Positions 1-9,991 of a stretch of 64,000 nucleotides of DNA are shown in pieces; position 1 is the stretch's first letter; the number at the start of each line of letters is the position of its first letter. Source of the stretch: Tridacna crocea (taxonomy: Eukaryota; Mollusca; Bivalvia; Cardiida; Cardiidae). The stretch spans positions 36,197,361 to 36,261,360 of the forward strand of contig OX031064.1 of assembly GCA_943736015.1 (NCBI GenBank), read 5' to 3'. The notes below the pieces were generated by a model that saw nothing but the letters and a program-made list of their open reading frames with translations, did no database searches and was not told where the DNA came from. The position numbers and the translations under genes were made by a program.

Positions 1-420
1 GTTCCCTTTAAAGGCTACGTAGCCTCTTAGGGTATTTATAGATTTCGCGCCAAAAATCAATAAAGCATTGTGGGAATGTCAAGTGACTGACACATGACTA
101 ATAACGCTTAAATTCCATTACATAGCAAACGTGTAATAATTATTTTCCATAATGTCCTCTTCGGACGCTATGTTTGAAACTTGGTCTGTGTATTCCTGTA
201 TGAAAAGAGAGAAGTGATCATCTAAAATCTAAAAATAGAACATGTCTCCCATTGGTGTCAACCTGGGCGATAGTAAATCTCTAATTTCTCGTGTTGTTAG
301 ATGGTTTTTGACTACTGGGGTTTTATGAACGCAAGTCAAAAGGCTTTGGGAGTACAAGGATGATTTTTTTGCATTTTTGTGCAATTTTCGTCCCCAAATC
401 TGAAGGGCCACCTGTAAAAT
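1..420. repeat. Dispersed repeat J, copy 1
   Basis: A roughly 400-bp repeat that recurs at 7105-7500 and 21246-21632. The three copies share landmarks in the same order: a segment ending in TTTCGCGCCAAAAA, then CATTGTGGGAATGTCA, TTCGGACGCTATGTTTGA, GTCTCCC.TTGGTGTC and finally GAAGGGCC. The 21-kb copy begins at a similar point (CCCTTAAAAGG), so this copy is probably nearly full length and not cut by the window edge. No coding potential is conserved between copies. Transposon class unknown. Confidence 0.75.
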
Positions 421-485
421 CTGCAGTTGTATTAACCCTAGATGACATTACTGGGTGAGCACTTCAGAGCCAATGACCCTTTTAC

Positions 486-714
486 TTAACCCTTTACTCC
501 ATAGGTACTCATTTCTACCTATTGCTTGTAGGAGCCTTTGGAAAACATTGTGGCAAAAGGTGAAATTGCTCGTGATGAGCAATTTCACCTTTTGTCACAA
601 AGTTTTCTATGCTATCAAAAGGTGTCATATACACATAAGAAACGGGTTCATCCTTGCTGTTATATAGGGTCAGTTAGAGATACCCTAGAAATGCCTTATG
701 GGGTAAAGGGTTAA
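486..714 (-). mobile_element. TTAA MITE family B
   Basis: Bounded by TTAA on both sides with CCCTTTAC...GTAAAGGG termini. The centre is a long palindrome of the B type (GTGGCAAAAGGTGAAATTG and its complement), here with a TGTCACAAAG variant in the right arm. The arm carrying ATAGGTACTCATTTC is on the left, which defines the minus orientation. Confidence 0.85.
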
Positions 715-1163
715 TTTTCAATCAGCTGGAAAAGTTTAAGGCTTTTTCTCGTTTTGTTGCTGATAGTTGTCCTATTTCACAAAAAAATAAAGTGTACTGG
801 GTGCTTTATTTTTTTCAGTTTTCAAAAAGGCTTTATGTTTGCCTTTGCTTTGGTTTTTGTTTAACTTGAATGGTTTTCAGTTCTGGAGTAAGTGAAACCA
901 TAGTCAGATGAGAAATTTTCCAACCATTTTCTTTATATGTATGTTTTGATTTTACTTTTGAAATGTAAACTATCTTTTTAACTGGAAATGTGAACTACCT
1001 TTTTAACTGGAAATGTAAACTATCTTTTTAACAAAAAGGACCATCTTCGTTGACCAGTTTCGATTCATTCTTTTATGCATGGAGAGTAACGTAATGCTTA
1101 AACCTGCGTTCCAAGGATTAAAAAGCGCATGATCAGCATAAAAATGCATGCAAAATCTAATTG

Positions 1164-1389
1164 TTAACCCTTTACCACATGGCAAAATTTTAGACCTATC
1201 CAAATTGAAAGCTTTTGCAGATGACATTTTCATAGTGTCTCAAATGATGCAATTTTTCTTTGGCAAGTTAGAAATCATTGTGGGAAAAGGAGAAAATGCT
1301 GGATACCAGCATTTTCTCCTTTTCCCATGTTTTCAAAAGCCTTATTCCTCAAGGTTGTTAAAAGTTGTCATTGTGCGGTAAAGGGTTAA
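1164..1389 (-). mobile_element. TTAA MITE family A
   Basis: TTAACCCTTTACC...GGTAAAGGGTTAA ends enclose a near-perfect central palindrome (GGAGAAAATGCTGG/CCAGCATTTTCTCC). The long arm (TCCAAATTGAAAGC, GCAGATGACA) is on the left. If the 1486-1529 exon candidate is real, the copy lies in the intron upstream of it. Confidence 0.88.
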
Positions 1390-1485
1390 TAATTGTAGTT
1401 CCCTATGTGAAACTCTTATATGCATTTTTGTCTTATTTGTCATTTTAAGTTCAGAAAGTTTTATGTTTTTATCACTGATATGTAG

Positions 1486-1529
1486 CACTTGAAATGCCTT
1501 TATCCCTCACTGAAGATGGAGATCAGATG
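1486..1529 (+). CDS. Possible 44-bp internal exon of the plus-strand gene
   Basis: Preceded by a T-rich tract and ATATGTAG (acceptor) and followed by GTATAAGT (donor). Read from its first base it gives HLKCLYPSLKMEIR plus TG. That two-base remainder joins the first G of the exon at 2910 to make TGG (Trp) and keeps the frame open into it. Phase fit and splice sites are the only evidence; I do not recognise the peptide. It would be a very small exon, and the call could be chance in AT-rich sequence. Confidence 0.33.
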
Positions 1530-1656
1530 GTATAAGTATAAGTAGTATGATCTTGATCCCACACAGTTCAATATTGTGTCATATAATCTAATTCAAATTG
1601 ATTTGATTTTGATATATTTGCACCTTTCTGAAATCTTTGAAGACTATGAATTATTG

Positions 1657-1838
1657 TGTAACCCTGTACCATGTATTCCACTGTGTTTTCAAGCCTGAGG
1701 GAGAAAGCCTTCATTAACTATGTGAGAAAAGGAGAAAATGGTGATCACTGGCATTTTCCCCTTTTCCCATAATGCTTGTAAGTTTTTCCCCTCTTTCATA
1801 ATCAAATTCTGCCCGCAAATCCTATCATTGTCCAAAGT
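1657..1838 (+). mobile_element. Degenerate family A MITE
   Basis: ACCCTGTACCATGTATTCC, TTTTCAAGCCTGAGGGAGAAAG and the core GAGAAAAGGAGAAAATG...CATTTTCCCCTTTTCCC are recognisable, but the outer ends and one arm are eroded. An old copy. Confidence 0.6.
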
Positions 1839-1950
1839 TATGCCATCTGGACCAATTAGAAACTTCACTAATATAGCGATCAAATAATCCAGATTGGAAT
1901 ACTCACAAAGCCGACAAAGAGAGTTATAGAGTTTAGTTTACACTTTTGTA

Positions 1951-2145
1951 TTAACCATTCACCACACAATCCCCAAGTTCTAACAGTCTCGAGGAAAACG
2001 GCTGTTGAAAACATTTTAGAAAGGGACAAATGATGTCAATCTCCCATTTTTTCCATTTCCCAAAATTCCTTTTACCTGTTCAAGTGCAAGAGCACTTTTT
2101 TTTTCCATTTTTAAATTTGTCTGCCGCAGTTGCTTTCAACTATGC
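1951..2145 (+). mobile_element. Degenerate family A MITE, core palindrome decayed
   Basis: TTAACCATTCACCACACAATCCC begins the short arm, followed by GAGGAAAACGGCTGTTGAAAACATT. The central palindrome has diverged (AAAGGGACAAATGATG...CATTTTTTCCATTTCCC). The long arm is only partly seen (GTCTGCCGCAGTTGCTTTCAA). Confidence 0.5.
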
Positions 2146-2171
2146 GTAGGAAGCAATCTGTAAGGAAAGGA

Positions 2172-2401
2172 TTCAACTCTTTACCAAACAACAAAATTTT
2201 GAACTAGTCCAAATTGAAAGCAGAGACAGACAAAGAAGTAAATGTGACTAGAAAATTGAAATTTAATTTGGGAAGGGTTGAAAACATCGTTGGAAAAGGA
2301 GAAAATGCTGGTTACCAGCATTTTCTCCTTTTCCAACAATGTTTTCAAAAGCTCCCTTTCTTAGGGTCGTCAAAAGTATGGATTGTGTAGTAAAGGGTTA
2401 G
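2172..2401 (-). mobile_element. TTAA MITE family A
   Basis: Complete copy with a perfect core palindrome. The flanking tetranucleotides have mutated to TTCA (left) and TTAG (right), each one substitution from TTAA, so this insertion is older than its neighbours. Confidence 0.82.
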
Positions 2402-2909
2402 TTGAATTCTTAGTTTCAGTTTCTGCCATAGTTTGTTTCTTGTCAATAAAATACATTTATTTCACAATTCTGTCGTATACTAGTCTTCCATTGGCATTAA
2501 TCTTTGGTCCTTTTTTTTTTTTTCTTGTTAAATTTTCCGGACTCAGAATAAGTAATAAATGAAAACTAGAAAGGGGTTTTGTGTTTCTGGGATTAAGACA
2601 GCTATTATTGCGGAAGAAAGTGACGGTGAACTGGCCTTTTTTTTTTCAATTTAGATACTGTGATGCAATAGACAGTTGTTTCATAATGCATGTAGAAGTT
2701 ATCAATATCTTGATTACAGTATCTTCCAGACCTTTGCACACTTGTTACAATTTTGACCCTATCATTTGCAGGTGCTTTGGATTTCATAGAACCTTAAATT
2801 TGTTTTGTAGAGAAGATTTAGTTAAATGTACACAGAAATAAGTAAAATGATGCAGAGATAATATTTTTTTCTAGACACAAAACGAATCCCTTCTTTTTTT
2901 TTTCCCCAG

Positions 2910-3016
2910 GTCGGATGGACAGAATGAATTGGAGGCTATAATTGTTTTGGAGGAATTTTGTAAAGAGCTCTCGGCCATTGCCTTTGTTAAACATCATGCT
3001 TCAGTTACTGGAGACA
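2910..3016 (+). CDS. 3'-terminal exon of an unidentified plus-strand gene
   Basis: A T-run followed by CCCCAG gives a strong acceptor. After one base that completes a split codon, the frame reads [20 protein letters not shown], then [17 protein letters not shown] and a stop (TGA). The peptide is acidic then basic, probably helical, and resembles the end of a helical-repeat or adaptor protein, but I cannot assign a family. Downstream the sequence becomes repetitive and contains two AATAAA signals (about 3129 and 3178), as expected of a 3' UTR. The rest of the gene must lie upstream, mostly outside the window. Confidence 0.55.
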
Positions 3017-3160
3017 GATCTTGAACAGAGTCGGATGAAAAGATTGCAGTGATTGGTTGGAGTCTGGTGTCAGAAGTTCAGGGATTGGTTGGAGAGTGAT
3101 GAAGGAAGTGCAGTGATTGGTTCGAATCTAATAAAAGAAGTGCATTGATTGGTTTGTTCA
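3010..3160. repeat. Degenerate minisatellite in the presumed 3' UTR
   Basis: Four imperfect units of about 40-45 bp share the core GAAGTGCAGTGATTGGTTGG, with variants such as GAAGTTCAGGGATTGGTTGG. It begins just after the stop codon of the exon at 2910 and overlaps the first AATAAA. Confidence 0.6.
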
Positions 3161-3183
3161 TAGTTAATATCATCTTTAATAAA
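3128..3183 (+). promoter_or_regulatory. Two candidate polyadenylation signals
   Basis: CTAATAAAAG at about 3128 and TTTAATAAAAGG at about 3177 lie 110-165 bases after the stop of the terminal exon at 2910-3016. This is the expected position for 3' end formation of that gene. Confidence 0.4.
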
Positions 3184-3330
3184 AGGCCCTCTCTTGAATT
3201 TTTTTGCCAGTCTCCCGTATTTAAAAGATAAATTGCATGAGGATTTTTTTGAGTAAATTTTTGTCATTTTGTTTGTTGTGCTTATATTTCATTAGACTAT
3301 AAAATATTAATAGAAAAACAGTCTGACTCA

Positions 3331-3560
3331 TTAACCCTTTACCAAACAATCACCGGCTTTTTACAACCCAGAGGAAGAGGCCTTCTGAAAACATTGTGGG
3401 AAAAGGAGAAAATGCTGGTAACCAGCATTTTCTCCTTTTCCTACAATGTTTGCTACTCTTTTAAAGTCAAGTTTCAGTTTTTGAGTCACGTTTATTTTAT
3501 TGTCTGCAAATGCTTTCAAACTGGACAAGTCTAAAGTTGCGTCTTTAGGTAAAGAGTTAA
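3331..3560 (+). mobile_element. TTAA MITE family A
   Basis: TTAA on both sides and intact ends. The core palindrome is near-perfect, with CCTACAATG in the right arm. It belongs to a subgroup with GAGTCACGTTTATTTT in the long arm, shared with 25881-26109 (about 90% alike by eye). Confidence 0.87.
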
Positions 3561-3631
3561 CAGACAGTAAAGTGTTTAAGAAAACAGTTACTGACCACAA
3601 AATAAATGGGTTTCAAATACCGAGAAACAAG

Positions 3632-3858
3632 TTAACTCTTTACCAAGGGACAAAATTTTAAATTGGTCCAAATTCAATGCATATTTACAGGACAGAAGAA
3701 ATGTGAATCAAAAATTGAAACTGGTTTTAGAAAGGCTAAGAGAAGTGTGAGAAAAGGAGAAAATGCTGGTTACCAGCATTTCTCCTTTGCCCCATATATT
3801 TTCAAAAGGCTTCTTTTTCAGAGTTGTTTAAAGTTGTGATTGTGTGGTAAGGGGTTAA
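3632..3858 (-). mobile_element. TTAA MITE family A
   Basis: TTAACTCTTTACCAAGGG...GGTAAGGGGTTAA. The core is intact. It lies 71 bp from the copy at 3331-3560 in the opposite orientation. Confidence 0.86.
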
Positions 3859-3859
3859 A

Positions 3860-4509
3860 AGGATAATAATCCTCATCTGGTGAGGAGAAAATCTTGTTTT
3901 CACAGTATTTTCTTGTAAGCTGTTTTCGGCATGTTCGTAAAACCAGAGGACAGATTAATGAAGGATGAAGAAATGACAGTTTTCTTATTTGAAATATATG
4001 TTATGCATGAATGTATAAATTATATTGTTGACTTCTATACAAATATGTGCCAAATATCGTTATGTACTCATATCTCATGACAATTTTAAAATTTCAAGCC
4101 AAGTTTACTTTTAGTTAATTTTCATGGTACGCAATAGTTTATATTTGTCTTAATATTTTGTTTCAAGGTAGGAAAAATAGTTTATATTTGTCTTAAACTT
4201 TTGTTTGGTAAGTTATCTTTTTGACATTATTTGCAATTTTTATTTGAACTGTCAAACTTTTTTCACATATTTTATTATTTTTTTTCTTGAGTTTATATGA
4301 ACTGACATACATGTATTATGGACAACTGCAGTTATGAAAACGATGATTAATTAAATGATTGATCGAAGAGTTTCAATATTATTTTCAATCACATCAATGC
4401 TACAGCTTAGTCATTCATGTATGTCCAAAGTTTTGCCAGTTCTGGGGTAGATCTTTAAATGTATTACACAAGGACACTCCCACAAATTATGTTTAACTCA
4501 AATTATATG
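3860..4509. other. AT-rich stretch without recognisable features
   Basis: No open frame with splice-site support and no known repeat was seen. A short direct repeat (ATAGTTTATATTTGTCTTAA) occurs twice, at about 4135 and 4179. Confidence 0.5.
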
Positions 4510-4666
4510 TAATTCAAAAGTTGAAATTTGTTTCCAGCAAGGTAGAAAACATTGTGGGAAATGGAGAAAATTCTGGTTACCAGCATTTTGTCCTTTTCCC
4601 ACAATGTTTTCAAAAGGCTTCTATCTCAGGGTCGTTAAAAGTCGGGATTGTGTGGTAAAGAGTTAA
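4510..4666 (-). mobile_element. 5'-truncated family A MITE
   Basis: Only the inner part of the long arm (TTGAAATTTGTTTCCAGCA), the core and the short arm ending GGTAAAGAGTTAA remain. The core has two unpaired substitutions (AAATTCTGG, TTTTGTCC). Confidence 0.7.
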
Positions 4667-4804
4667 ACACTTACTTGTATCAGCTCATTTGCATTTGTGT
4701 TCACTTCTTGTAAGAGTACATATGTAGGGGTACATAGAAGGAGAAGCAAACTCATGGGCCTGTGAAAAATCTTTGTATAATTGTTAACAGATTGATTTTG
4801 CTAT

Positions 4805-4930
4805 CAACCCTCTCACAAAACAAACCCAAATTGCAACTACCTGGAAAAGAAGGCCTTTAAAAAATTTAGGGGAAAAGAAAAAAGTGCTAGTAACTAACAT
4901 GTTCTCATTTTTTTCACCATGTTTTCTACC
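4805..4930 (+). mobile_element. Degenerate family A MITE
   Basis: AACCCTCTCACAAAACAAACCC and AAAGTGCTAGTAACTAACATG are recognisable as a short arm and a decayed core. The long arm passes into the minisatellite at 4934. Confidence 0.5.
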
Positions 4931-4933
4931 TGT

Positions 4934-5083
4934 TCAAAGACAAATTCTATCATACTAGCAACACTAAATTTTCAAAGACAAATTCCATCATACACCCAAC
5001 ATTAAATTTTCAAAGACAAATGGCATTGTATGACCAACATTAAATTTTCGAAGATAAATGCCATTATACGACCAACATTAAAC
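4934..5083. repeat. Minisatellite, about 38 bp x 4
   Basis: Units start TTCAAAGACAAATTC and end CAACATTAAATT, with the middle varying (CATCATACACC, GCATTGTATGACC, GCCATTATACGACC). The first unit resembles the arm of a degenerate A element, so the array may have grown from a MITE arm. Confidence 0.7.
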
Positions 5084-5313
5084 CTGTCATCTTCAAATGT
5101 TCAGTTTTGATTTGTTTGAATTTTTTTCTTTTGGTAAAGAATTTTAACGCTGGAAAAATATCAAATAGGTTTGAATTTTTTTCATGTGGTAAAGTTTTTT
5201 CAAGTTAGATATATCTGAAAGGGACTTCAGGTTTCAGTATCTAAAATTGTTTATTGAAAACCAAAGGCTTATAATAGCAATCCTTCTCTTTACTGAAATC
5301 CAAAGTATTTCAT

Positions 5314-5539
5314 TTAACCCTTTCCCAAACAAGCCCTTGTTTTTACGTGTCTGCAGTTTAAGTCTTTTGAAAACACTGTGGGAAAAGGAGAAATTGCTCG
5401 TGACGAGCAATTTCTCCTTTTCCCACAATGTTTTCTACCCATTTGAAGAACCTTCTGCCATTTTTGGCAACTGAAATTGTTGTCTGCAAACTCTGAGAGT
5501 TTGGAAGAGTCTAAAATTTGTTGTTTGGGAAAGGGTTAA
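5314..5539 (+). mobile_element. TTAA MITE family C
   Basis: Ends are TTAACCCTTTCCCAAACAAGCCC and GTTTGGGAAAGGGTTAA. The core palindrome is of C type (GGAGAAATTGCTCG/CGAGCAATTTCTCC). The arms (TTTTTACGTGTCTGCAG and GTTTGGAAGAGTCTAAAAT) distinguish it from A. Confidence 0.87.
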
Positions 5540-5805
5540 GTACTAGTATATGTACTTTTACAACAGTTTTTATCATATTTAATGTGTTGTTTTAATTTGT
5601 GCTTATTTTACAATATGGCCATTTTTTAAATCCAAATTATAAATATATTTGAGCATTTTGTTACTGCATGAATAACGAGGAAAATTTTTTAAAGCAGCCG
5701 ATCTGTTTATTTGCCATAGAAATGTATATCTAAAGTTGCAACTGTACTTATGGGTTCAAATAACAAGAAATTTAGCTATCTTCTGACACAAAGCAGTTTT
5801 CCTGC

Positions 5806-6069
5806 TTAACCCATCACCACACAATTCCTACCGTTGACGTCCCTGAGAAAGAAGCCTTTAGAAAACTTTGTGGGAAAAGGAGAAAATGCTGGTTACAAAA
5901 CATAGTGGGAAAGGAGAAAATTGCTGGTAACCAGCATTTTCTCCTTTTCAAGCACAGTTTTCTACCCTTCACAAAACGGATGTCAAATTTTCAGTAACTT
6001 TTATTTTGTCATCTGCAAATGCTGTCGATTTGGACAAACCTAAAATTTTTTCGTTTAGTAATGAGTTAA
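5806..6069 (+). mobile_element. TTAA MITE family A with duplicated half-core
   Basis: TTAA flanks are intact. The left half of the core occurs twice: GGAGAAAATGCTGGTTAC runs into a second AAAACATAGTGGGAAAGG before the palindrome closes. This makes the copy about 35 bp longer than usual and is consistent with template slippage at the hairpin during replication. Confidence 0.82.
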
Positions 6070-6266
6070 TGTGATATGAAGCTTTCAAGCTTATAAACCC
6101 AAAGTATGTTATTTCAAAATTATTATGGTGGGAAAATTATGTCGTTATTAGACAGTGTAAATCATGATCTGACTTCATGTTCCTTGCAGTTTGATCTTGA
6201 TCTACATTGTTGGCATAAAATCATTGAATTGTGCTTAGTAGCCTTGGGGTTAACATTACATTGCTT

Positions 6267-6470
6267 TTATCCCTTTACCCCATAAGGCATTTCTATGGTA
6301 TCTCTTAATAATAGCAAGGATGAAACAGTTTCGTATGTGTATATGACACCTTTTGATAGCATAGAAAACATGGTGACAAAAGATGAGCAATTTCACCTTT
6401 TGCCACAATGTTTTCCAAAGGCTCCTACAAGCAATGCGTAGAAATGAGTGTCTATGGAGTAAAGGGTTAT
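6267..6470 (+). mobile_element. Family B MITE flanked by TTAT, deleted core
   Basis: CCCTTTACCCCATAAGGC...GTAAAGGG ends are flanked by TTAT on both sides and not by TTAA. About 15 bp of the left core arm is missing, so the hairpin is lost. Confidence 0.78.
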
Positions 6471-6684
6471 ACATGATACCAAGTAAGTCATCACATAATC
6501 AGAATCTATGAAATGCATTTTGTTTTAAAATCTCACCAAACTACGAAATGGAATGGTCCTTAGACATGCACATAATTTACCCCATTCAAAAAACACAGAT
6601 TAGTCTGTGCAGGTCGGGCAGGCTGACCTGGGTCAAAACTTTTTGCAGGCATTTTGAAAGTCCTTTTCACAGTGTGTCACTCAA

Positions 6685-6906
6685 TTATCTCTTTATGAAG
6701 CGACAAAATGTTCGTAATTGAAAGCACTTGCAGACGACAATATGAAAGTCACTGAAAATTTGAAATTAATTTTGGAAAGAGTAGAAAAAATTGTGGGAAA
6801 AGGAGAAAATGCTGGTTACCAGCATTTTCTCCTTTTCCCACAATGTTTTCAAAAGGCCCTTTATCTCAGGGTCGTTAAAAGTCGGGATTGTGTGGTAATG
6901 GGTTCT
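6685..6906 (-). mobile_element. Family A MITE, eroded ends
   Basis: The core palindrome is perfect, but the left end is TTATCTCTTTATG and the right end TAATGGGTTCT, so the terminal repeats and target duplications have decayed. Confidence 0.75.
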
Positions 6907-7025
6907 CCACTACTTTGCATCTAAACACTTTTAGCAACTCTCAACTTGTGCAAAAAATACACTCCACATTGAATGCATGATAATGCAGACAAAAATTAAT
7001 GGCGGCTCAAGTGGATGGCGTTGTG

Positions 7026-7104
7026 TCGAAACTATAAAACATAGTGGGAAGAGGAGAAAATGCTGGTTACCAACATTTTCTTTATTTTCCTTATTGTTTT
7101 CAAA
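7026..7104 (-). mobile_element. Family A core fragment interrupted by repeat J
   Basis: AAACATAGTGGGAAGAGGAG through TTTTCAAAAGGCATATTCTCC is the middle of an A element. The adjoining sequence on the right is repeat J, so the short arm is lost or displaced. Confidence 0.6.
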
Positions 7105-7500
7105 AGGCATATTCTCCAAGGCTATTTTTAGATTTCGCGCCAAAAATAAAAAAAGCATTGTGGGAATGTCAAGTGACTTGCACATGACTAATAACGCTCA
7201 AATTGCATGACATTACAAACAAGTAATAATTATTTTCCATAATGTCTTCTTCGGATGCTATGTTTGAAGCTTCGTGAGTGTATTTCCTGTATGTAAATGA
7301 GCGAATTACACATGTAAAAATAGAACGTGTCTCCCGTTGGTGTCGACCTGGGCCATAGTAAATCTGTAATTTCTCTTGCTGCCGGATGGTATTTGACTAT
7401 TGGGGTTCATGAATGCAAATTTAAAAGGCTTAGGGAGTATAAAGATGATTTTTTTTGCATTTTTGTAAAATTTTCGTCATAAAATCGGAAGGGCCACATT
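7105..7500. repeat. Dispersed repeat J, copy 2
   Basis: Co-linear with 1-420 and 21246-21632. It lacks about 15 bp at its left end (ACGTAGCCTCTTAGG). Confidence 0.75.
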
Positions 7501-7741
7501 TAAACATTGGAGTGGTTGGCAAAGTGATAACTTAGATGGCGGAAGTTGTAACTTGTAAAATTTACAACTCTGCATGCCTTGTACATAATACTATGAATTA
7601 CTTACTTCTTGAACATGTCATGAGTCAAATGAAAAACATTAATAATTAAAATCAAAGAGAAAAATGCTTACAGGAAAACTGTTTATGTATTTGAACTAAA
7701 TATGAGTGTGTTTTAGAGTACTTAATATATATATTAAAATA

Positions 7742-7970
7742 TTAACCCTTTACCCCATAAGACATTTCTATGGTATCTCTGACCCTAAGTAACAGCAAGG
7801 ATGAAGCCATTTCTTATGTGTAAAATGACACATTTTGATAGTGTAGGAAAACATTGGGGCAAAAGGTGAAATTGCTCTTCACAAGCAATTTCACCTTTTG
7901 CCACAATGTTTTCCCAAAGGGTCCTACAAGCAATGCGTGGAAATGAAGTATCTATGGAGTAAAGGGTTAA
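7742..7970 (+). mobile_element. TTAA MITE family B, chained to D
   Basis: Complete B element with TTAA at both ends and a B-type core (GGTGAAATTGCTCTTCACAAG variant). Its right-hand TTAA is directly followed by a family D element. Confidence 0.87.
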
Positions 7971-8169
7971 GCCATAGGCTGCTAAGCACGACTCTCTAAA
8001 CATTTGCGGACAATGTTGATCAAGATCAGACTCCACACAACATCCAGTCAGATCTTTGATCTACACTGTCCAATAAGGAGCTATTTTGCTGAAAAAAATA
8101 AATATTATCAATCGAGATTTTACTATTTGAAAGTTTCATTTAATTTTTTTTCCAGGATAAGGGTTTTAA
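7967..8169 (+). mobile_element. Family D MITE chained to B
   Basis: Starts at the TTAA shared with the preceding B copy: GGCTGCTAAGCACGACTC, then the stem AGATCAGACTCCACAC..GTCAGATCT (imperfect), ending CCAGGATAAGGGTTTTAA. Right TTAA slightly altered. Confidence 0.7.
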
Positions 8170-8180
8170 AAGCTCATGGT

Positions 8181-8406
8181 TTCAACACTTTACTGCACAA
8201 TTCCAAACTTTAACCATCCTTAGAAAGAAGCCTTTTTGAAAACATTGTGGGAAAAGGAGAAATCTGAGCAGCTCTTTTTCTCTACATACAATGTTTTCTA
8301 CCCTGTCCAAGAAAATCTGGAACAACTGTAGTCACATTAAAATTGTCGTCTGCAAATGCTTTTAATTGTTACAAGGCTAAAATTTTGTCGTCTGGTAAAG
8401 GTTTAG
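8181..8406 (+). mobile_element. Family A MITE with decayed core
   Basis: Short arm TTTACTGCACAATTCC and long arm GTCGTCTGCAAATGCTTTTAA are clear. One core arm is deleted (GGAGAAATCTGAGCAGCTC). Flanks are TTCA and TTAG. Confidence 0.7.
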
Positions 8407-8639
8407 ATGACATCGACAGGAAAATTATTATGGATATTCATGACCCAAAGTTATTCAACTGTTGTTAATTACCAGTTTTTCTTAGTATGGTTTGAAAGCT
8501 TTTGTTTGATCTGCTTTTAGGAAAGGTTTATCAGTATACAGTAGATCAAGATTGGATGCATAATAAGGCAATAACAATTAGACAACTGCACAAACAACTA
8601 TGTCCCGACTTTATTCCATTCAGTAGTATGATGTGTTTT

Positions 8640-9130
8640 GGTCAATGACTCTATAATAAAAACATTCAAGTAGAAAGATCCCCGTGGGGTCCCGTTTTTT
8701 TTTTTAACTGTATAGAATAGGACCTCGGCCTTTCTCTATGGCGACTTAAAAATGGGAGACAAATAGCTGCTTTCCTCGTAATTTGTACGATTGCAGCAGG
8801 CTGGGTAGTTCTTATTGGAAATCCTATATTTTTTTTTCTCAACAAAAATAGGGTTTGGAATGGGAATCAATTGGCCTGTGGGACCCCGTGTGGTTTAATC
8901 GGGGATATAATAATAAATCACTGCAGTCCTGCGATCGCCACATCTGCCATTTCATCAGGCGGAACAAAAATGACAGCATGCTAGTCGTACAAGGTGACAA
9001 AAGGCATCATTTTGTGTTTTGTCCATTCCTCATTTATCATGTTTGTCTTATGTGGTTGCACATGTATGTTATTTTCACCTCACTACGTAAGTGCGCCCAA
9101 TATGACCTAAGTTGTTGACGGGCCTCAAAA
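8640..9130. other. Unassigned stretch with a short inverted repeat
   Basis: CCCCGTGGGGTCCCG near 8681 and GGGACCCCGTGTGG near 8880 are inverted copies about 200 bp apart and could bound a small element. The 87-residue frame starting at 8855 has no recognisable domain. Confidence 0.3.
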
Positions 9131-9149
9131 CGCTATTCATTGAATTATC

Positions 9150-9515
9150 ATACAATTTTAAGCTCACATGAGCACGAAGTGCTCTTGGTGAGCTTTTGTG
9201 ATCGCCCAATGTCCGTCGCCCATTGTGCGTCATCCACAATTTCTTTAAACATCTCCTCCCAAACCACTGGGCCAATTTTGATTAAACTTGGTAGGGATCT
9301 TCCTTGGGTGAAGCTCCACCAAAGTTGTTGAAGAGTTTAAATTCCAGCCATAACAACCAAAAGGAAAAAAATAGCAAAATTTTTAAAATTCTTCTTATCT
9401 GAAACTAGAAGGCATAGAACTTTGATATTTGGTATGTAGCATCTCCTAGTGGACCTTTACCAAGATTGTTCATAGTTCATATGATGCCCCTGAGGTGAAA
9501 ATGCCCACCCCCCCT
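9150..9515 (+). repeat. Dispersed repeat N
   Basis: Starts around TTTTAAGCTCACATGAGCAC and contains GTGAGCTTTTGTGATCGCCC, GTCCGTCGCCCATTGTGCGT and later GTTCATATGATGCCCCTGAGGT. I recall this block as very common in bivalve genomes (recollection, not searched). Only one copy is in the window. No gene is implied. Confidence 0.5.
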
Positions 9516-9548
9516 TTTAATGACTGATAAGCTGAAATTTGTTTTTGT

Positions 9549-9668
9549 AACTTTATAGCAACAGAAGAAAATGTTTGTTACCAGCATTTTCTCCTTGCTT
9601 GACAATATTATTGAAAGCCTTTTTTCCCTAGAACTGTCAAACACTTGATTGTATGAGAAAGGATCAAT
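9549..9668 (-). mobile_element. Degenerate family A fragment
   Basis: AGAAGAAAATGTTTGTTACC and AGCATTTTCTCCTTGCTTGAC show the core; the short arm CTGTCAAACACTTGATTGTATG follows. Confidence 0.5.
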
Positions 9669-9991
9669 TTTTCATCTGGACAACATTAGTAAGGGGCATA
9701 TGCATTTTACTTCTGCGATTCTTGAAAAGGTTCAGGCATTATTTCCACATCTGCCATAGAGATCACTGTCTTCCACTTTTATAAACCTCCCCCCCCCCTT
9801 CTGTGCATAACAACAATGTTACAGGTGTATACTGGAATATTGTAGGCTGCCCGACTGGTTGTCCATACAGTTTTCAGCCAATTTGCCTGAAATTTGTATT
9901 GTGACCATCCAACTATGGCACTTTGGCACTTTTGCGCATGGAAGTTTTTATATGATTGGTTGTCTGTTATTGAAGTTACAAGGCTGCTCTT

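Noticed and set aside
6718-6924. Recurrent short frames containing peptides such as GKGENAGYQHFLLFPQCF or KTLWEKEKMLVTSIFSFSH throughout the window
   Set aside because: They are translations of the MITE core palindrome and arms in various frames. They recur with every A, B or C copy and carry no independent coding evidence.
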